NCBI GenBank assembly: GCA_015179025.1
Contig: WHUX01000024.1
Coordinates: forward strand, 186,001-250,000
Source of the DNA: Terfezia claveryi
Taxonomy: Eukaryota > Ascomycota > Pezizomycetes > Pezizales > Pezizaceae
Direction of reading: 5' to 3'
Length of the DNA stretch: 64,000 nt
How positions within the stretch are numbered: the stretch's first letter is position 1; every line of letters starts with the position of its first letter. Shown piece after piece: positions 11,953-21,846 of this stretch. Position numbers and translations under genes: made by a program. The notes beneath the pieces were generated by a model. The model saw only the letters and a list, made by a program, of their open reading frames with translations, did not search any database and was not told the DNA's origin.

Positions 11953-13533
11953 AACAACAGCAGCAGCAGCAGCAGCCACCTTATCAACCATCCCCGCAAG
12001 AGTTGGCAGTGTTGGCCGAGGTTGTTATAGAACAGATTGCGCTTGCTACGCCATCTGCCGAAGAACTGGAGCGTAAGACTAAGCTTCATGAACGACTACA
12101 GAAATTGTGTACCAATGTCTCTCCCACAGCTGAACTCAAGGCCTTTGGCTCACTAGTTTGTAGGTTCCCTAGATAAAAATTCTGTAGTACTTGCTTCTAA
12201 TTAACGTATTTACAGCTGGATTCGCAACTGTTGGTTCAGATTTGGATCTAGTTTTGCTTGACAAGGGAGGCAGCACTGACCGTCCATTCTTTGAGGTCCC
12301 TCTTCTTCTAGAGCAGGAGTTGAAAGACAGTGGACTTGAGGCTCAGCTGCTTGCTAAAACCAGAGTACCGATTCTAAAGATCAAGCAGCCACCTACCGAG
12401 GAGTATCCAAAAGAGGTAGCTGCCGATATTGGGTTCGCAAATTCACTTGCTATTAGGAACACGGATATGCTGTCAATGTATTCGAAATGTGACCCTAGGG
12501 TGATTGATATGGTTCGGTTTATCAAGGTATGGATTCTCGTAGGTAACCTTTTATCAAGAATGAACGGCTAACCCTAGATTTAGAGGTGGGCCAAACAAAG
12601 AAAAATAATAATCCGTACAAGGGTACATTGTCAAGGTATTTTTTTTATTTTTTCCCTTGCTTCCATAAGTGAATTTATTGACACAAGAATGATATAGTTA
12701 TGGCTACGTCCTCATGGTCCTCCACTATCTGATCAACATTGTCGAGCCACCTGTCTTACCAAACCTGCAACTGTACCCCATTCCAGCAGAAACCCCCAAG
12801 GATGAGATTACTACTGAGGAAGGTCACAATGTGTGGTACTACAAGGATGTTGCGGAAATCCAACGCCGTGTAGCAGAGGGTACTATGACCACCAATACCA
12901 TGGTTCTGCCTTTGCTTTTACTAGGATTTTTCGAATTCTATGCGTATCGCTTCGGCTGGGGCAAGGATATCATCAGCATTAGGACAAAGGGTGGATTGAT
13001 TTCGAAGGTGGACAAAGGCTGGACTGTGGTGGCGGTCAGGGTGGGAAAATATGAGGCGGAATATAAAGACCGGTAGGCCCACTTAAGTACCAACAGTATG
13101 AGAGGTGAAGCTGATGGAGATTGTTAGTTATCTATTTGCCATCGAGGACCCGTTTGAAACTAATCACAACGTCTCGCGAACGTGCAACAGTCCTGGTGTG
13201 AGAAAGATTCGAGATGAATTTAAGAGAGCGAATCGGCTTATGAGGATGAGGGAGGGTGTGGGGGGGCTGAGATACAAGTTGTTTGAGGAGGCGCCGGAAG
13301 AGGTGCGCCCGCAGCATCACCAGAAACAGAGTATTGCGGGCGAGGAACATGTGAATGGGGCACCCGAGAGTGGGAGGGAGGATCGGGAGGGGAATCAGGA
13401 GGGGAATCAGTTGGTGGGAGAGTTAGAGGAGCATAATGTGCACAGTAATGGAAATGGGGTACACCCTAGCGAAGGGTATCCGGGGCTAGCCGCGGTGGTG
13501 GAGGGAGTGCAGGGGCTAAGTGTTGATGCATGA
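10824..13533 (+). CDS. Cid1-type nucleotidyltransferase (poly(A)/poly(U) polymerase-like) with polyQ N-terminus
   Basis: Non-canonical terminal nucleotidyltransferase of the DNA polymerase beta fold, adding A or U to RNA 3' ends; family members act in mRNA or small-RNA turnover, usually in the cytoplasm. The first 400 residues are disordered: Q runs, P/H/M-rich, then a 45-codon polyQ tract. The catalytic domain begins after it. The GS motif (FGSLVSGFATVGSDLDLVL) carries the D-x-D pair and is split by an intron at 12160-12215. Then come the VAADIGFANSLAIRNTDMLS strand, a short exon with RWAKQRK...NPYKGTLSS, YGYVLMVLHYLI, and the PAP-associated motif LLLGFFEFYAYRFGWG. The final exon has YLFAIEDPFETNHNVSRT and a polar tail. 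The short exon needs one extra A in the A5 run 12601-12605 to keep both RWAKQRK and NPYKG in frame. The last intron is probably 13041-13104. ATG at 10824 is chosen; 10779 is also in frame. Confidence 0.85.
11841..11975 (+). repeat. CAA/CAG codon repeat (polyQ)
   Basis: 45 in-frame codons, mostly CAA with a CAG-rich end and a single AAA (Lys) interruption near the middle, lying just before the nucleotidyltransferase domain. Such tracts vary in length by replication slippage. Confidence 0.95.
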
Positions 13534-14103
13534 AAGGGGAATGTGATAAGAAGTTCTGGGATTTTTCTCTCCACTCTTTTTTTTTTTTTTTTTTTTTTTT
13601 GTGCTACTTACCCTACGGCTCTGTTTTTATTTGGTATTCAGGTTGGGGTTTGGCTTTTTTCTTTTCTCCTTTTTTATGTGATAACTATCTATATGTTGGG
13701 CATTTTGGCGTTTGCTTTGATCTTGTGGGGAATTTGGGATTGCGTTTGCTGTTGCTATTTTGCCATTGCTATTGCCATTGCTCTTGCTACGGATTTTGCT
13801 TCCTTGTAACCATTTCTTGTTTTATTACTACTTGATGGGAGTGGGATGGCTTTGAGGGAGGTGTTGGTTGCTGTGGTTTGTGTGTAAATTACTACCTTGC
13901 TTAAGGATTTATTATCATTGCTTCAAATCTTGTACCGCAGACCAGTACAAAATTCCTGTGAATCTCGTTTCAGGGTAAAGTGACGTGACACGCGACATGT
14001 GACGCCAAGACTAGCTAACGTCTTGTCTGGCCAGCATCGACAACTCCTATAACCGCACACGAGCAACTAATTACCCTCAACCGTCAACAACCTTACCATC
14101 ATC
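13534..14103. other. Intergenic, T24 tract and one TTCAGGGTAA site
   Basis: A T24 tract (13577-13600) follows the stop codon closely and is followed by a T/G-rich stretch, consistent with a 3' UTR and terminator. The EMC10 promoter should lie at about 13900-14100. Confidence 0.55.
13969..13978 (+). promoter_or_regulatory. TTCAGGGTAA motif upstream of emc10
   Basis: Perfect copy of a decamer seen eight times in the window, 126 bp before the EMC10 start. The reverse complement begins TTACCC, the core of Reb1-type general regulatory factor sites (TTACCCG in yeast). That resemblance is suggestive only. Confidence 0.4.
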
Positions 14104-14966
14104 ATGCGCGCCTACTCCCTACAGCTCCTCCTCGCCCTCCTCTTCCTCCCCTTAATCCACGCCTACGCAACAACCAACGACGAATTCGACAACGTTTCCA
14201 CCAACCCGGGCCCCGCCTTCCCAAAAAGCATCACCCTCTACAAATGGCCTCTCGACGACGACGACGCGGCAGACCCGGTTCCGCTGGGGCAGATTGGGTA
14301 TAATCCTAGGACGAGGGAGGGGAAGTATTTCTCGCTGCTGGGGAGAGTTGGAGATGGAGATGGGGGAAGTGGGGATGGGCTGGTGAGGGTGGGTGTAAGG
14401 CTTGAGGGTGGGGGGGAGGGATGGGTCGGGGTGGTGGTGGCTGGGGTGAGTTTCTGTTGTGTGGAGAAGAGAAGGGTATGGGCTAATATGAGGGTGGGGG
14501 TGGGGGGATATAGGATGCCTTGAATAAGCAGAAGTTTAGTCCAGTAGTGACGATAAGGGTGGATCCGGAGGGGCGGGTATGGGGGGTGGAGTTTGCGGGG
14601 TCAACGGATACGGTATGGCTCCTCCTCCTCCTCTCGATGCTGGGGCGGTTGTGTGTTGTGTTACTAATGTGTAGAGAGCAACAAACAGAGCCAGCCCCCA
14701 AAGGTTATTGTCCTCTCTCATGGAGCGGATCAGGGCCCAAAGCCAATCCTGAATAAACCGATTGTGGTGGGCGCGGATGGGAAGATTCCGGAGAAGGAGG
14801 TGGAGAAGACGTTTTTGCAAAAGTGAGTTTTTTTTTTTTTTTTTTTCAGTGCGGGTCTTTTGTTTTTGGCTACTAAGATGATGATATGAAATGATACAGG
14901 TATTGGTGGGTGATTTTGGCGGGGGTGATTTTGTTGCTGAGTGGTGGTGGTGGAGGGCAGGAGTAA
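14104..14966 (+). CDS. emc10: ER membrane protein complex subunit 10
   Basis: EMC10 family: a single-pass subunit of the ER membrane insertase EMC, with a lumenal beta-sandwich. Four exons: 14104-14445, 14514-14612, 14677-14822 and 14900-14966; total length is a multiple of three. The signal peptide is clear (YSLQLLLALLFLPLIHAYA, residues 3-21). The lumenal part has SITLYKWPLD and a YFSLLGRVGD strand. FSPVVTIRVDPEGRVWGVEF and GPKPILNKPIVVGADGKIPE follow, and EKTFLQKYWWVILAGVILLL with a Gly-rich cytosolic tail ends the protein. The F-L-Q-K-Y-W-W-V before the membrane helix is the family's C-terminal signature. The third intron contains a T-rich tract (about 14827-14846). Glycine-rich GGG stretches in exon 1 are lineage-specific. 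Confidence 0.85.
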
Positions 14967-15296
14967 AGGGTTTGGTTGGTGAGGAAGCAAGTAAGTAAGT
15001 ACTGGAATTGGGCAATACCTAGTTGATGTATAATAAAAGTGTTGGATCGGTTCATGATATGGTGTGCTGGTGGTGTTGGTGTTGGCAGCGGCGAGTGCGA
15101 GTGCGAGAGAGAGAGAGAGAACTACAAAAAATTTCAGGGTAAAGAAATTATACTCTTAAATCTAACTAATGTTTACCCTATTCAATTGTTTTAAAAAAAA
15201 AATCCTAACAAGAAAAGAAAAGGTTCATAGCAATCAGAAAAACTATTAGAATTTGGTTTTTATTTATTATATAAAACGCCAGAAATGCGCCATAAC

Positions 15297-15350
15297 TCAC
15301 TCACACACTCACACACTCACACACTCACAAAAAAAAAAAAAAAAAAAAAA
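15297..15350 (+). repeat. TCACACAC tandem repeat followed by A22
   Basis: Roughly four units of an 8-bp CA-rich repeat at 15297-15328, then 22 consecutive A. It is in the 3' region shared by emc10 and bud13. Confidence 0.9.
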
Positions 15351-15440
15351 CACTCCATGCTCATTCTCCATTGGTGAAGAAGTCAAGTTTATACAATACA
15401 TTGTGAGATATATATATAAAAACTACTAATAGAAGGAGGG

Positions 15441-15470
<30 letters not shown>
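15441..15470 (+). repeat. A30 homopolymer
   Basis: Thirty consecutive A residues just downstream of the bud13 stop codon (T30 in the sense of that gene). The true length is unreliable given other homopolymer problems in this window. Confidence 0.85.
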
Positions 15471-15471
<1 letters not shown>

Positions 15472-15576
15472 GCCGAATGCCTGAAACATACTATAAAAAA
15501 AAGAAAAAAAAAAAAGAATGACCAAATGGGATCATTAATGCCACCACCACCACCACCTCCTCCTCCTCCGTTATTC

Positions 15577-16566
15577 TCACTCATCCATTTCCCATTGATA
15601 CTCCAAGTCCTTCCTAGCTTCCCTCTTACTCCTCGCCTCAAACCACATCTTCTCAAAGCCATTTCCCCTATCCACACCATCCCACCTGCCCCCGGGCCTA
15701 ATCCCGTACCTATTGGGCATCCACGGGCCGTCATAGAGTTTCCTTCCCGTTGTACTACTCACGCCGGCATTTTCATCCTTCCTCAACCATGACATGGCGG
15801 GATCATCCCATCTCTGCTTCGCCTTCAATTCCTCATTCATCTCGATATCATCCTTATACCTCGCCAAATCCTTGAACCTAGCATCACTCAACTCCCTTCT
15901 GCGCTGCTCGGTCTCTAGGATCTGGACTTCCCCGCGACGCATTTCCTTCTCTTTTGCCTGCTTGGCTGCCTCCTCCTCGAGGGCTTTCCGCGCCTCGGCA
16001 CGGGCAATGGCGATGTTGACGATGCGGCCAGAGGCATCTCTGTAGATTGTCTCCTGGCCTTTGCCAGACGCAGCTGGGTCGGAGGACTTGAATGCTGCTA
16101 TATCTGCTGCGCGTTTCTTGGCTAATGCTGCGGCTACCTGCTTTCCGGTTTGTAGCCCTGCGTGGGCGCCGCTGGACATTGTCACGACCGTCGCGCCGCC
16201 GTCGTTGTCTTCTTCCTCCTGCAGCGTCTGCTCGAGGGTAGCTTGGGCAAGGACTGCGGCTGCCTCCGCGGCGCCGTGGTCGTCGGCGTTGGCGGAGGTG
16301 GGGGTGGCGACGGTCCAGTTTGAGAATTTGGTTTTGCGAAAGTCGGAGGTGTACCCGTCGCGTACGATTAGGGCCTCGCCGTCGTCATTCTTGTCTTTGC
16401 TGGTGGTGGTGGTGCCGGTGGTGTCCCAGCCCAAGGCGTCATCGTCGGCGATGATGATGCCGGAGCTGACGCCGCTGTCCTTCTTTCGCTTTTTCTTTTT
16501 CTTCTTGTCGGAGTGCGCGGGGTCAGCGGTGAGGTAGTTTTTTGCGAGATAGTCAGCGAGAGACAT
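15577..16566 (-). CDS. bud13: Bud13/Cwc26, RES complex pre-mRNA splicing factor
   Basis: Bud13 is the scaffold of the RES (retention and splicing) complex with Snu17 and Pml1, part of the activated spliceosome in the nucleus. It is intronless here, 329 residues, similar to fission yeast Cwf26. The start MSLADYLAKNYL is typical, followed by a K-rich stretch and the GYTSDFRKTKFSNW region. The Bud13 domain occupies about residues 180-329: ETIYRDASGRIVNI, a long charged helix, DDPAMSWLRKDENAG, then GPWMPNRYGIRPGGRWDGVD and RGNGFEKMWFEARSKREARK. The last block binds Snu17 in the family. The start codon is 233 bp from the divergent atl1 start, so the two probably share a promoter. Confidence 0.95.
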   Translation of the reverse strand: MSLADYLAKNYLTADPAHSDKKKKKKRKKDSGVSSGIIIADDDALGWDTTGTTTTSKDKNDDGEALIVRDGYTSDFRKTKFSNWTVATPTSANADDHGAAEAAAVLAQATLEQTLQEEEDNDGGATVVTMSSGAHAGLQTGKQVAAALAKKRAADIAAFKSSDPAASGKGQETIYRDASGRIVNIAIARAEARKALEEEAAKQAKEKEMRRGEVQILETEQRRRELSDARFKDLARYKDDIEMNEELKAKQRWDDPAMSWLRKDENAGVSSTTGRKLYDGPWMPNRYGIRPGGRWDGVDRGNGFEKMWFEARSKREARKDLEYQWEMDE

Positions 16567-16799
16567 TGATTCTTGTGGTTTAGGAGGGGGAGTTGACCTG
16601 AGGATTGATAGAGGTAACCAAGGTTCAATTGTTAAGCTGTTTAGCTGTTGCTGCCAAGAGGAACCATGATAACTTGACTAACATATCTTGGCATATTATC
16701 CATAACAACCGATAGAATAACTAATAATAAGTAGCCCCTTGTTCGAAAACGATTCAACTCAAATAAACAAAAACAAAAACAAAACCAAGACCAAAAACC
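16567..16799. promoter_or_regulatory. Bidirectional promoter of bud13 and atl1
   Basis: Only 233 bp separate the divergent start codons. The atl1 side ends in A/C-rich leader (AAACAAAAAC-type) immediately before the ATG, a usual fungal translation context. No TATA box is evident. Confidence 0.5.
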
Positions 16800-17811
16800 A
16801 TGTCACGCCCCCGCTCCGACGAAACCGAGCGCTGGTATTCCTCCGTCTACATGGCCGTGCAAGAGATCCCCCACGGAAAAGTCACAACCTACGGACACAT
16901 TGCACGGCTGATATTCGAACGTAAGCAACCGTTCACTTCATCACAGTCATGTGGTTCCCACCCCCAACCTCTCCCTCACAAGGCCCACTTTCACTGAAAC
17001 GAATACAACAGCCCAGCGGCCAAGGTAAACTGACTCCCTTTCCCAAATAAAATAAAACGGCGAGAGGGGGGTGGGGGAGGGCTGAAAAAATGGGGGGAGG
17101 TAATAGACAGGTCGGACAGGCGTTAAAGTATCTCCCCGAGCCGCGGGATGCGTCCGGAAATGTGCATGTGTTTAATCATGGGAATGTTCCCTGGCAGAGG
17201 GTGGTTGCTAGTAATGGGGTGGTTCCGAAGAGGTATGTGGGCTGTTTTATTATTATTATATATATATAGATATATATATATATGGATGGATGGATGGGTG
17301 GATGCCGAGAATACTTGTTTCAATGTATTACGTTTCAACGATATTTATTTGCGGTTGGCATCGGGTTGTTGTTGTCGTAGTTGTCGTCGTCGTTGTTGTT
17401 GTGTTGTTGGTGTTGTTGTTGTTGTTGATGTTGTATGTATATACCCGTATGTGGTTCTCAAATTTCCGGGGCATGATGCAGCATTTCCCAGTATGGCGTC
17501 ACCGACACCGCAGACAGGAGATCTTCCTCTTCCTTGCTTCGTATCAACCAGATTACTTTTTATCTGGGTTTGCCTTTTTTGCATATATATTTGGGAACGA
17601 GGCTACATATCTGGATACACAGGTTCTTTGACTGACGCAATGATCGTGAAGAGACGACCCATCTGGGGCGGGGAGGCAGGCACAGAGACTCCGTGCGGAG
17701 GGAGTGGAGGTTACAGAGGTTAATGGGGAGTTTTTGGTGGATTTGAAAGGGTTTGGCTGGTTTCCCGAAAGGTTGCCGTCGGAGGGGGGGGACGGGGACG
17801 AGGAAGGGTAG
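16800..17811 (+). CDS. atl1: Alkyltransferase-like protein (Atl1), MGMT fold without catalytic Cys
   Basis: Atl1-type proteins bind O6-alkylguanine without repairing it and channel the lesion to nucleotide excision repair; they act on nuclear DNA. Four exons are inferred: 16800-16920, 17012-17024 (13 nt), 17107-17232 and 17652-17811. They total 420 nt, 139 residues plus stop, all in frame. The signature is clear: IPHGKVTTYGHIARLI, then RQVGQALKYLP, NVPWQRVVASNGVVPKR and the C-terminal AQRLRAEGVEV...LVDLKGFGW. The active-site P-C-H-R of methyltransferases reads P-W-Q-R, and Trp in place of Cys marks an ATL rather than MGMT. The third intron is long for this window (419 nt) and contains TATA-type and GTT repeats (about 17260-17430). 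Confidence 0.9.
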
Positions 17812-18897
17812 AATGTGGAATGTTGGAGATAGACGAGTTTTTGATATTCGCCGGATTATTTCGGCACTGTAATGCATCGCCACAGAAACGGATCAAACAT
17901 CACATCGTGAACCCAGCACCGGACTGCCTCGTATTGTGACCCGCTCAAAAATGTGAATCCACTAGGCAACCAGAGCTCCGCGCGCCATGGCCATGCGTCA
18001 GGAAAACGAGATGTCAGGACGATCCATGAGTGCATACTGAGTAACTCTCATAATATACGAGTCAAATTCATACCGGGTTGCATGTCAAAATGGCTCTTGA
18101 ATGATGGGCTTATTCTGTCGCCGGTCATAGGCCGATGTCTCTTATGGCTGAACGATGATGTGCTCTGAGCGTAGCCAGAATGAGCCTTCGTTGGTAATTT
18201 ACCAGAACCACATCCTGGGAAGCAGGGCAGACTGCAGGACCGCTCTCATTGGCCGAAGCTATGGGTATTGGGCGAAAGCGCGAAAGAGCTATGAACCTGT
18301 CCAGCACTCCGAGGAGACATCCCGAACCTCGCCAGCGGAGGTCAGGTACTACCCCCAGAGGATGCCCATCGCAGTACTCCTCCCCAAAAAGGTCCGACTA
18401 GGACTCTTATCACGCATTCCATGCGCTTTATTGCACCAAGCTGGTATGCGCTTAGCCTTTCCATGTATGTTCCTGCACCGGGCATTACAGTGCTTGCTAG
18501 TAGGCCGCTGGATCGACTGAGGCATGGGCCAGCTTCTCTGGCTGGAGCTACGGTAGACAGCTGGGTAAGGTCATGGGCAAGGCGATCCTGGATTAAGCTT
18601 GGGGAATGTCGCGATGGAGGGTAGCTCTGAGACAATTAAGGGAGGTTACTGATCACTCACTCTTAGCAACACATGTCCTCCACGAGCTTCCCAAACTTGT
18701 CATCGTTTGCATCAGGGGGGGCTGACTGACGGGGTTTGGTGAGAGCAAGATCCTTTACCGCCGCGGTACCGGCAAGATCAACCTGGGGGGTGCGTCGAAA
18801 CGACTGGCAGCCTTCTCTCCAGCTCATCGATTACGAGCTACTACTGCCTTACTAAGGAGCTTAGAACTCTTACGCAGCCACTGCCCCTTACTCATAC
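17812..18897. other. Intergenic, no gene seen
   Basis: Mixed-composition DNA with only short frames on either strand and no recognisable protein similarity. The right part leads into the promoter of the next gene. Confidence 0.5.
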
Positions 18898-18958
18898 TAT
18901 AAAGTGAGCTTGCTCCTTCTCTGACTCTTCTCCTCTCGCTCACACTCTTGCTGCTTAC
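18898..18958 (+). promoter_or_regulatory. TATA box and CT-rich initiator block
   Basis: TATAAAG at 18898-18904 is followed within 10 bp by a pyrimidine-rich block (about 18908-18955). Fungal genes with strong expression often have TATA followed by a CT tract just before the transcription start. That would give a 5' leader of about 260 nt to the ATG at 19226. Confidence 0.5.
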
Positions 18959-19225
18959 GACTGCTACATATACTAAAGCCATCTCGAGACCCTTAACAGT
19001 GCAAGCCTCAACCTCTTACCTCCAGTATCTTCAGCTTCAGGGTCATATAGGAGTCCACTTAAGTTCCTTATACCCATCGAATATCCATTCGTTATCCTTC
19101 TTTCCCGGAACTCCTCTTTCCTTCTAAGACCGTTGGTGGTGACTCAGTCTCCCTTCGTTTCGTCGTCCTTCTTCTCCAACAGTATTCAGAACCCTTCGAA
19201 GCCCGTTCAACTCAACTCAAGCATC

Positions 19226-19849
19226 ATGTCTGTTGTTCTCGGTCTGAAGGATTGCCGTTCTGATGCTGTCCCTGTTCGCAGGGAGAAGGAGAAGAAGGTC
19301 CGCTACAGGAACGTCAACGCGGCTTTGATTGGTACTGTGAGAGAAGGGGTGGCCGATCGTAACCAGGCTGTCTGGACTGAGAAGAACAAGTACGTTGACC
19401 TCACCTTGGGATGAGTCATAACACAATGCTAACGATATTGGAATCTCAGGTACAAGATGAATGATGTCCACGGACCCCGTACAACTAGCAAGGAGATAGG
19501 GCAACTTCTGGCAAAGAAAGCTTCGACGCTCAGACGAGATTGGCAGACTTCTGAGGACTACTCCCTTAAATCCGGAAAGTCCCGAAAGGGCTCGAAGGCT
19601 AAGCGTGTAGCTATGATCAGTTCTGTACACAGCGAGGTTGACGATGACGCTATCCCCGGAGTAGCCTATTCATTCGATGAATATTCTGGACCCTCTTATG
19701 GTACAGATATCCTTGCTACGCTTGTTGACCAGGCAGAGGTGAAATACGAGAATAAAGTTTTTGATAAACTAGTCAAGACTGAGTATGAGATGGTTGAGAC
19801 TACGAGTGAGGAGGATTCCGATGAGGAGTTTGAGCTCATCGATTTGTAA
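19226..19849 (+). CDS. Orphan small acidic protein
   Basis: I do not recognise this protein. Two exons are inferred: 19226-19389 and 19450-19849, intron GTACGT...TCTCAG, about 187 residues. The N-terminal part is basic (REKEKKVRYRNVNAALIG); the middle has TTSKEIGQLLAKKASTLRRD and a K/R/S-rich stretch (SGKSRKGSKAKR), possibly nuclear-localising. The C-terminus is acidic (TTSEEDSDEEFELIDL). There is no signal peptide or membrane segment. An in-frame ATG at 19133 would add 31 residues, but it lies in CT-rich leader-like DNA, so 19226 is preferred. The TATA/CT promoter upstream argues it is a real, possibly highly expressed gene. Confidence 0.6.
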
Positions 19850-21846
19850 GCTCATAACATGGCTTATTCTTCTGTGAAAGTAGGGAGAAGTGGAATCTCC
19901 TTATTTTGGGTTCCCGAGATTGATGAATTTTCTCCTCCTGCCATCACTCTTTTATTCTACGGTTTCTTGATCTCGGCTTTTCATAATTTTGATCCGTTTG
20001 GACTTACGTGCACGCGCGGTTTGCCTCCCCCTAACAACCATACAACGATTTTGTTTCATACTCGAATACTAATGTTTCTTTGAATTTTACTGTGGGCGTT
20101 TTTTGTTATTCCCTTTGTCCAGAGCATTAGATGAAAGGGGGATCTGGTTTTGGCGGGTTTAGGTTTTCGCTTGTGTTGGTTTTGACTTCTAATTACCCGA
20201 ATTGGTAGTATCGGAACTTTTCGGGCGGGTCGGGTATTGTCGTGTCGCGACACGTTTTGTATTTTAATACCGCTGGTTTACCCCGTGAGACATCATGATT
20301 ATAATATACTCTGGCGGCAGAAGGAATAACCGATAGAGGTTCATGATGATTTTTGAATGTGCTGAGTGTTCCTTGTGTCGCTTTGTCAGCTTACCACTCT
20401 TGTAGGGGTGACCCAGCTGCTTTGATTGCGTCGGCGGGCTCCGATGATGGTGTGAGACCTGATCGCGAATAATGACGATATGGGGACCGCAGGCCGTAGG
20501 CCGCATGTCTTAACCGATAACACTTATGTACTGTATGTACAGCCTGCAGATCTATGTCGCAGTTTGGCGGTGAGGTACTTTGTCCTGTGATTTCGTGGTC
20601 TCGGTTGCTATTGTAGCTATCGCTGTCGTACTGTATTTGTTGACAAGGCTAAGCTGCTGTGCCGTCCAAATAATCCGTGGTGATCAGGAAGTGGGAGACC
20701 GCAGCTTGTGTTGTATCGGATACATAGGGGGAGATCGAGGTTATTTCGTATACATAGATGATATATTTAGGCCAATGCTGTTGTGAGTTCTTTAGAATAG
20801 CACAGGAGGTTGTTTATTACATGTCCAGGGGAAGATTCGGGATTCGAATGTTTAACTCAATGTACTACTATCATAATATCGATTGAGCTCCACCCATAAC
20901 TATGCCGGAAGGCTGGGGCGGGTTTACCATGTATACAACCTATTACATACATATCATCACGACGATCTTTTGCAATCAAGCTTATGAGACCTAACGGCTC
21001 GTGAACCCCGAGCTAAAGCAAAAATATAAGATATATGGACATACATAGGTAAGTAAGGTACTACTATGTATTACCTACAGCGATGTGCAAAAAGGTTATA
21101 TCCAAGTGATATACAATGCATCCTGAAGATACCCACCTTTATAAATGTATACGCTCAGCACATCACGGCATATCCTGCAAGTGCACCTGTCCTATGGGCA
21201 GATTCCTTATTAATTGCCATGATAGAGTTGGCTGGACGGGCGTGGCTGAAGGAGGAGAGATTCGCAGTACCACGGAGAAAATTCAAGTCCATAGTCTCGA
21301 AATCGTGGAAGAGAGGAAGAAGTTGACCCCGAGGGGAACGCAGCCTAGATAACCTCCTGGGGAGATGGGAGAGCAATGAAACCCTTTCACTGCGAGCGCC
21401 ATCGTGACTATTTTTTCTTTTTCTCGTTCCTCGACAGAGCTTTTTTTTTATTCTTTTTTTTTTTATTCTTTTGTTTGTTTCCTTCGCCAGAATTTATTCA
21501 TAGTTTCAATTAGATCATTCGTTGCGTTTAAAAAATTGAACAAATATCCCTCTGCATTGCGTGTAGGTCGGGCAGCCGATCATTGATCACGTGTGGCTAC
21601 ATGTACCCGACCATTCGGCTTGCCGAGCATTGCCACGCGTCTGGATTTAGTCCTGCGATGCGATTCGGCGGATCCAACCCAATAGAATAGAATAGGCCAG
21701 GGGTGAGGCCTGCTTGCCGCAGAAGGGGGCGGGGTATGCATGTTTAACTGGTAAAGAATACAAACAATCGCCGGGGAGGGATCTAGGAGCAGACGAAGGA
21801 AGAGAGAGGACGCTACAATATAAATTCAGGGTAATACTGAACCGAG
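19850..21846. other. Intergenic, no gene seen
   Basis: About 2 kb of AT-leaning DNA with TACAGT/TGTATGTACAG words (about 20527-20545), T-rich runs at about 21410-21475, and no coding signal. The end carries the TTCAGGGTAA site next to the following ATG. Confidence 0.5.
21825..21834 (+). promoter_or_regulatory. TTCAGGGTAA motif 12 bp before an ATG
   Basis: Perfect copy of the recurrent decamer, ending 12 bp upstream of the start codon at 21847. This is probably within or next to the leader of the OB-fold-like gene. Confidence 0.4.

Larger units (their letters stand above)
14967..15576. other. Convergent intergenic region between emc10 and bud13
   Basis: Both flanking genes end here. It contains a TTCAGGGTAA copy at 15133-15142, a TCACACAC microsatellite with an A22 tract, and an A30 tract (separate entries). 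No gene is seen. Confidence 0.6.

Noticed and set aside
11758..12089. Long Val-, Leu- or Asn-only frames opposite or beside the polyQ tract
   Set aside because: Other-frame translations of the CAA repeat within the nucleotidyltransferase gene.
12579..12640. Alternative acceptor (after GAG at about 12586) that avoids the frameshift in the nucleotidyltransferase
   Set aside because: It would replace the conserved R-W-A-K-Q-R-K with an unrelated sequence; one missing A in the A5 run explains the data better.
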